NCBI RefSeq assembly: GCF_008086345.1
Contig: NZ_CP043006.1
Coordinates: 3,842,032-3,906,031 of the forward strand
Direction: 5' to 3'
From: Chitinophaga sp. XS-30
GTDB taxonomy: Bacteria > Bacteroidota > Bacteroidia > Chitinophagales > Chitinophagaceae
DNA: 64,000 nt
Under the pieces are notes generated by a model, which was given only the letters and a program-made list of their open reading frames with translations, was not told where the DNA came from and ran no database searches. Position numbers and translations under genes: made by a program. Below, one piece after another: positions 58,201 to 64,000 of the stretch. The first letter of the stretch is position 1; every line of letters starts with the position of its first letter.

Positions 58201-61200
58201 GCAGTTGTCACCCACCTGGAATGTAGCAGGCAGTGGCACAGCGTCACAGGATACGGTGGTGTCGCCCGGAGCCAGGCCTACTACGTATGGATTGGTGGTG
58301 TCGATGACGTTGATAGTCTGGCGGATGAGGGTGTCGTTACCGCATTCATCTTCCAGTAACCATTCTCTTACAAGCTGGTAAGTATTAGCACAACCGCCAT
58401 CGATACGGGTTTCAGTAAATGTCGTATCTACATCTGCACTGGCCGAGCAATTATCACCTACCTGGAATGTAGCGGGCAGTGGTACAGCGTCACAGGATAC
58501 GGTGGTATCACCCGGCGCCAGGCCTACTACGTATGGCTTGGTGGTGTCGATGACGTTGATGGTCTGGCGGATGAGGGTATCATTTCCGCATTCGTCCTCG
58601 ATCCTCCATTCCCTGATGAGTTGGTAGGTATTGGCACAACCGCCATCGATGCGAGTTTCCGTAAATGTGGTATCTACGTCTGCACTAGCCGAGCAGTTAT
58701 CACCCACCTGGAATGTTGCAGGCAGCGGTACCGCGTCGCAGGATACGGTAGTGTCACCCGGAGCGATGCCTACTACGTACGGATTGGTGGTGTCAATGAC
58801 GTTGATGATCTGGCGGATGAGGGTATCATTGCCGCATTCGTCTTCGATGGTCCATTCCCTGATGAGTTGGTAAGTATTGGCACATGCACCGTTTACACGT
58901 GTTTCGGTAAATGTCGTGTCCACGTCCGCACTGGCCGAGCAATTGTCTCCCACCTGGAATGTCGCCGGGAGGGGTACCGCATCACACGAAACAGTGGTGT
59001 CACCCGGAGCGATGCCTACCACGTATGGATTGGTGGTGTCGATAACGTTGATGATCTGGCGGATGAGGGTATCATTGCCACATTCGTCTTCGATGGTCCA
59101 TTCCCTGATAAGCTGGTAGGAGTTGACGCAGCTGCCGTTTACACGGGTTTCTGTGAAGGTAGTATCAATATTGGCACTGGAAGTACAGTTGTCGCCCACC
59201 TGGAATGTAGCCGGGAGCGGTACTGCGTCGCAGGACACGGTGGTGTCGCCCGGTGCGATACCTACAACGTACGGGTTTGTAGTGTCGATGACGTTGATGG
59301 TCTGGCGGATAATGGTGTCATTTCCGCATTCGTCTTCTAAAGTCCACTCCCTGATGAGTTGGTAGGTATTGGCACAGCCGCCATCGATACGTGTTTCGGT
59401 AAAGGTGGTATCTACGTCCGCACTGGCCGAGCAGTTGTCACCCACCTGGAACGTAGCCGGGAGTGGCACAGCGTCACAGGATACGGTGGTGTCACCCGGA
59501 GCGATGCCTACTACGTATGGATTGGTGGTGTCAATGACGTTGATCGTCTGACGGATGAGGGTATCATTGCCGCATTCATCTTCTAAAGTCCATTCCCTGA
59601 TGAGTTGGTAAGTATTGGCACAACCGCCATCGATGCGGGTTTCGGTAAATGTCGTATCCACGTCTGCGCTGGCAGAGCAGTTGTCACCTACCTGGAATGT
59701 CGCAGGCAGCGGCACAGCGTCACAGGATACGGTAGTGTCGCCCGGAGCGATGCCTACCACGTATGGATTGGTGGTGTCGATGACGTTGATAGTCTGGCGG
59801 ATGAGGGTGTCGTTACCGCATTCATCTTCCAGCAACCATTCTCTCACAAGTTGGTAAGTATTTGCACAACCGCCGTCGATGCGAGTTTCGGTAAATGTAG
59901 TATCTACGTCCGCACTGGCCGAGCAATTGTCTCCCACCTGGAATGTCGCTGGTAGCGGCACAGCGTCACAGGACACTGTAGTGTCACCCGGAGCGATGCC
60001 TACCACGTATGGGTTGGTGGTGTCGATGACGTTGATAGTCTGGCGGATGAGGGTATCATTGCCGCATTCATCTTCTATCCTCCATTCCCTGATGAGCTGA
60101 TAGGTATTGGCACAGCCGCCATCGATACGTGTTTCGGTAAATGTAGTATCTACGTCCGCGCTGGCCGAGCAGTTATCACCCACCTGGAATGTAGCCGGCA
60201 GCGGCACCGCGTCGCAGGACACGGTGGTATCCCCGGGAGCGAGACCTATTAAATACGGTTTGGTAGTGTCAATAACATTGATAACCTGGCGGATAATGGT
60301 ATCATTACCGCAGTCATCAGTAAGCGTCCACTCTCTGATGAGCTCATAAGTATTGGGACAACCACCATCAACGCGCGTTTCAGCAAATGTGGTATCAATA
60401 TCGGCATCATTGGTACATTCATCAGTTACAAGGAAAGTAACCGGCAACGGTACCGCATCGCAGGATACCGTGGTATCTGCCGGTGCATCTCCCACCAGTC
60501 TCGGTGGAATCGTATCGATCACTGTAATGCTCTGCGAAGCTGTCGTTACCTTATTGCAAATGTCCGTCGCAGTCCAGGTGCGCGTAATAATCTCGCCACA
60601 GGCTGCAGGCGTAGTAACATCAGCTGATGTCACGGTGAATGACAGGCCTTCAGGATGGCTGAATACCGGGATGCCAAAATAAGTGGTGTAATCGGTCCCT
60701 TTCACACATTGTACAGATACGGAAGGCGGTACGAAGTCTGCATCAGGCGGCAGTGTTGAAACGGTTATTTCCACCACATTGCTATTGGCAATACATGCGC
60801 CGCTTGTAACTACCCTCCGGTACCATACTGTCTGGGTTTGCGCCGGTGGCTGATAATTCACATCCGTGGCGCCGCTGATATCCGTAAAGCCTGCTGAGGC
60901 ACTGGTTGTGCTTTGCTGCCACTGGTAGGTGTAGGTACCGTTGCCGCCGGTGGGGGTGCCGACCGTGGTGATTTCCTCCGGTGTTTCGCCGGAACAGATC
61001 AGCTGATCTTCTTCTATCACATTATTCGTGACAGGGGCAAGGTTGGTAAGCACCACTTCATCCGGACCAACAGTACATTGACCAAGCGTCACGCTCCACT
61101 GGAGGGTAACAGATTGGCCGGCTGGTACCAGTACGGTGGATTTCGGGTTATTGAGACCACCGGAAATGATGATCACTCCCGGAGGCAGTGTCCAGGAGCC

Positions 61201-64000
61201 TGTTCCGACATTCGGGGTCAGGGCATCCAGTACAAATAACGGGTTGTTACACTGTTCCTGGTCCACTCCGGCATCCGGAACGGCAGGCCTTTGGTTGACA
61301 GTCACCGAAACGGAAGCGCAGTTTGTGCTTGCGCAAGGTGCACCACCTTCTGCTCTTACATAATAAGTTGTGGATGATGTGGGTGACACGGAGATGGACT
61401 GGCCAGTACCTATCGGGGAACCGACACCGCATCCTCCTTCGTACCATACCCAGGTTGCATTGGAACCAAGCGTGCCGTTCACCGTCAGGGTGGCGGAGTT
61501 GCCGATACAGATCGTTTGTGAGCTGCTGCTTGCCGAGCTGATCGTTGACGGTGTTTCTATCCTTACAGAGAAGAATACTTCGGTTTCACAAACGGCAGGT
61601 GTTGTTCTCCTGGCTACCATGCGGAACGTGTAGGTGCCGGCCGGTGTAGCGGCCGGGTAGTTGATCCGCAACGGTGTCACGAAGGATGCGTTGGTGATAT
61701 TGCTGAACCCTGGCAGCGGATTGGGCGCAACGGCCTGCAGGCTGTAGGTGTTCGCATTGGTTTGCGTGTAAGGTATTTCAAACCGGTTCACGCCACCTGC
61801 GCCGCGGCAGCTGGCAATATCCGTGCTGTTGATCGTGAGGGTAGGTGGTTCCACATAACGGATGGTCATGCTTCTGCTCTCAGGGGGACAGGCGGAGGGG
61901 CTGTTCAGCTTGGCCATCGTCCATACCAGTGTAAGTGTACCCGGACCGCTGGTGATCGTAGCGGTAGTAGCAGGATCATGGATATCGCCGAAAGTCACCG
62001 TACCGCCGCCGGATACGCTCCAGGTACCTTCCATGGTGGCATTTGCAGGAGCATTTGCCGCCAGTGTGAACACATTGGTGCATAACACCTGGTTCGGGCC
62101 GGGTGTGGACACAGGCCTGGATTCCCTGATAACATCCTGCTCCGCAAAATCGGAACAATCGGCCGCAGTAGAGGTTACCGTCCACCTTACGGTGACGGGC
62201 TGATCAAACGGCATGTTCTGCAGCAGAGCGCCGGATGCAGAGGTCGGATTATCGATGGTTGCACCATAATCGTTGCCAACAATGCTCCATTCGCCGGAAT
62301 AACCCGGATCCGGGTCTACCGCAACAAGCGGAATGATGGCGGTATTACAGAAGGAGGTTCCGCTGAGGATAGTGGCTACCGGATAGGGGACGGCAGTGAT
62401 CATCACCGTGTCCCTTACGGTACATTCACCGTTGGTCACGGCTACACGATAGGATTGTGCGGAAGCAACGGCCGGTGCATTGACAGTAATGGTCTGGGTG
62501 GTCTGGCTGGTTGGCTGCCACAGTATCGGGTACACCGCATTATCATCCCCGGCATCCAGCGTTACCGCTTCATTGACGCATACGGTCTGGTCCGGACCAA
62601 GATTCACCACCGGAGGCTGATCTACTTCAATCGTAATACTGGCTTCTTTATGGCAGACGCGAGGCTGGCCATTGCCATATTGCCCATACTGGATGCTGCC
62701 CTTTACTTCGTAAGTACTGTTTGCCACGGGCGCTACCATTACCTTGTCCTTCGGGGCGGGAAGGGTAGGCCATGCGAGGATATTCGGGCCTACGAATTCA
62801 AATGTCTCATACCCGGTAATGCCAGGCCCTTCGAGTGGGCTGGCTGTCAGCGTGGTGGTATCTCCCCGGCATATCCGCGGCCGGGATGCGAGGATCGTTG
62901 GCAATCTTGGTACGCTCAGCGTTACCATGTTGCCAGGTGTGTAACACCCTCGTGTATTGACGTTATTTCGTTCAAAAACGTAAAGGCGGTATTGTATATA
63001 ATCATCTTCCTCAAGCACGCCGGGGCCAATAATCAAAACGGAGGTGTCTCCGTTTTCATAAGTATATCCCGGTTCGTTCACAGGTCCCCATCCGCCACCG
63101 TTCTTATTCATTTCCCATACATACACCGGATCAATAAAGTAATCGCTCGGCTCGATCACGGACGTAATGGTCATTTCAGCGCCCGGGCAAACCATGTCGT
63201 TATCTACACCCAGACCATCTATATATGAGTAGATCCTCGGTGCGCAGAATACGAATTCGATATCATCCACCGCAATGTCGTTACCGCAACCGCCGGGGTT
63301 GTTGTTCATGATCTCCACGATCACGTTCTCTTCACCCGGCGCCAGGGTAACCGTGCCGCCAAATCTCTGCCAGCCGGTTAAACGCTGATCTCCCGGTAAA
63401 TTGCGGGAGAGGTCCATTGATACATCGTAGGTATTAAATTGTTTGATGATACTGTTATCCGAGGCATTCCTCACAATGAACGTCACCCCTGCATAGCGGT
63501 AATCTTCCTGCTGGCAGGTGCTGTTCAATACCTGTAGCGAGTTCAGGTTGATGACCAGGCAGAGAAGTTATATTTCGCGCCCGGGCACAGGTTGTTCACG
63601 GGTCTTCTGTAGAAGAGTTTCGGTTCATCGGAGGAGTTGGCGATCAACATACCGCCGTTCCCGTTATCCGTGTGGTCTCCCACGTTATCCCATTCAGGGC
63701 GTCCGCCAAGGCGGGAGTTATAATAAATGCTGTAGTCGTTGTCCGCCAGGTTGCCGGAGGAAAGGAAATTATACTCCACAGTTGCCGGCGCTGCCACCTG
63801 TCTTCTTGGCCCGCCGGCCACGAAAGTGCCGAATGTTTCCTTGAAGTTGGTGGAAGGGGTAAAGGTACCTTCACATTCATCCATGGAACAATCGTATGCC
63901 GTGAATTGCTTTGTTCGGGAATTACTGGTGCGCAGCGTACCGCTCTGCATGTATTCAATGGTCACAGTCACGGTATATTGGCCTTCCTGCAGAACCTCAA
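49267..64000 (-). CDS. Giant HYR-repeat surface adhesin with CHU_C gliding/T9SS sorting domain; 5' end outside window, one frameshift
   Basis: About 4,900 residues in the window and still open at the right edge. The reading frame breaks near 63555: upstream ends KYNFSAW then a stop, while the next frame continues VINLNSLQVLN. One missing G (TGGTC for TGGGTC) restores the family-like KYNFSAWVINLNS. Order: N-terminal jelly-roll-like region; Ig/PKD-like modules (VVNLGPDQTVCVNEAVTLDA); about 39 HYR-like repeats (60480-50860), each ~82 residues with four Cys; more PKD-like modules (VVNLGNDTSLCGGNGMVLDA); and a CHU_C domain (FPNAFSPNGDGNNDVFRP, IFNRWGELVF, DGWYKGRPVDIGTFVWWLTY). CHU_C directs type IX secretion and surface attachment. 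Likely an adhesin for gliding, biofilm or prey contact. Confidence 0.93.
50860..54084 (-). repeat. Diverged HYR-like repeats, C-terminal side
   Basis: About 13 further units of 80-86 residues following the homogeneous block. They keep the four cysteines and the pattern TVECDAIP, ADNCS, GACxNNYRLIRTWTATDEC and VTVxDxTAPVF, but differ at most other positions. The contrast with the homogeneous block shows that recent amplification is limited to part of the gene. Confidence 0.9.
54331..60234 (-). repeat. Array of 24 near-identical 246-bp units inside the adhesin gene
   Basis: 24 x 246 bp with no indels, each coding 82 residues that begin GDTTVSCDAVPLPATFQV, contain DNC, GxC and DECGND, and end near NPYVVGIAP. 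Variation falls into a few swapped blocks: SASADV or TSSANI; IDGGCANT, INGSCANS or VNGSCTNT; EWRIED, EWLLED or EWTLED; TLIRQT or TLIRQI. The flanking units 60235-60480 and 54085-54330 have the same length but are more diverged, giving 26 units in register. Confidence 0.97.

Noticed and set aside
54331..60234. Regular repeats that could suggest a CRISPR array or satellite
   Set aside because: Units are 246 bp, contiguous without spacers, and encode in-frame HYR-like protein domains.
53896..60682. Long forward-strand ORFs, many of 80 codons every 246 bp, opposite the repeat array
   Set aside because: They are the antisense shadow of a highly repeated coding sequence without stops in that frame. 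They lack starts with leaders, and the reverse strand has clear domain structure.

Overview
The window looks like a chromosomal segment from a Bacteroidota bacterium, most like the Chitinophagaceae (Chitinophaga-type). The signs are a SusC/SusD pair, a TonB-dependent receptor paired with a DUF4249 lipoprotein, a giant surface protein with a gliding-motility/type IX secretion C-terminal domain, LytS/LytTR signalling, many lipoproteins, and TAnnTTTG-type -7 promoter boxes. Species assignment is inference.

Layout. 1-1160: C-terminal part of topoisomerase III (topB), broken by a one-base insertion. 1501-6077: orphan susC/susD pair. 6235-9628: two near-duplicate lipoprotein genes flanking a reverse-strand tail-fibre-like gene. 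9730-13367: tightly overlapping operon of two SDR enzymes plus a LytS-type kinase and LytTR regulator. 13495-16833: large composite lipoprotein (ThuA, sugar dehydrogenase-like propeller, PKD, cytochrome c, CBM-like). 16980-19642: PI-PLC-like lipoprotein, YhcH-family protein, membrane protein and an unrecognised protein. 20123-27946: AT-rich Rhs cassette with a partner protein, an Rhs core protein with a putative toxin tip, and a 25% GC candidate immunity gene. 28023-32806: acetyltransferase, small membrane proteins, HEXXH protein, and a TonB receptor/DUF4249 pair. 32873-41114: ABC-F ATPase, DUF3347 lipoprotein, SMUG2-like glycosylase, thrS-infC, HEAT-like protein and a CDF metal transporter. 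41139-43192: OmpR/histidine-kinase pair. 43207-49266: FtsX/MacB-like permease, beta-lactamase-fold hydrolase, serA and a DUF4260 protein. 49267 to the right edge: one giant reverse-strand adhesin gene.

The most striking feature is that adhesin. It has about 39 four-cysteine HYR-like repeats. 24 of them (54331-60234) are almost identical 246-bp units in register without indels, followed by PKD/Ig-like modules and a CHU_C sorting domain. Its reading frame is interrupted by a one-base deletion near 63555. The topB break at the other edge is also a one-base change in a short G run, so sequencing error is a live explanation for both.

Other notable items are the Rhs toxin/immunity module, the duplicated lipoprotein genes with conserved ends and divergent middles, a 78-bp tandem duplication across a gene end, and a 20-bp-spaced direct repeat between the LytTR operon and the composite dehydrogenase. 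I found no tRNA, rRNA, CRISPR array, insertion sequence or prophage.
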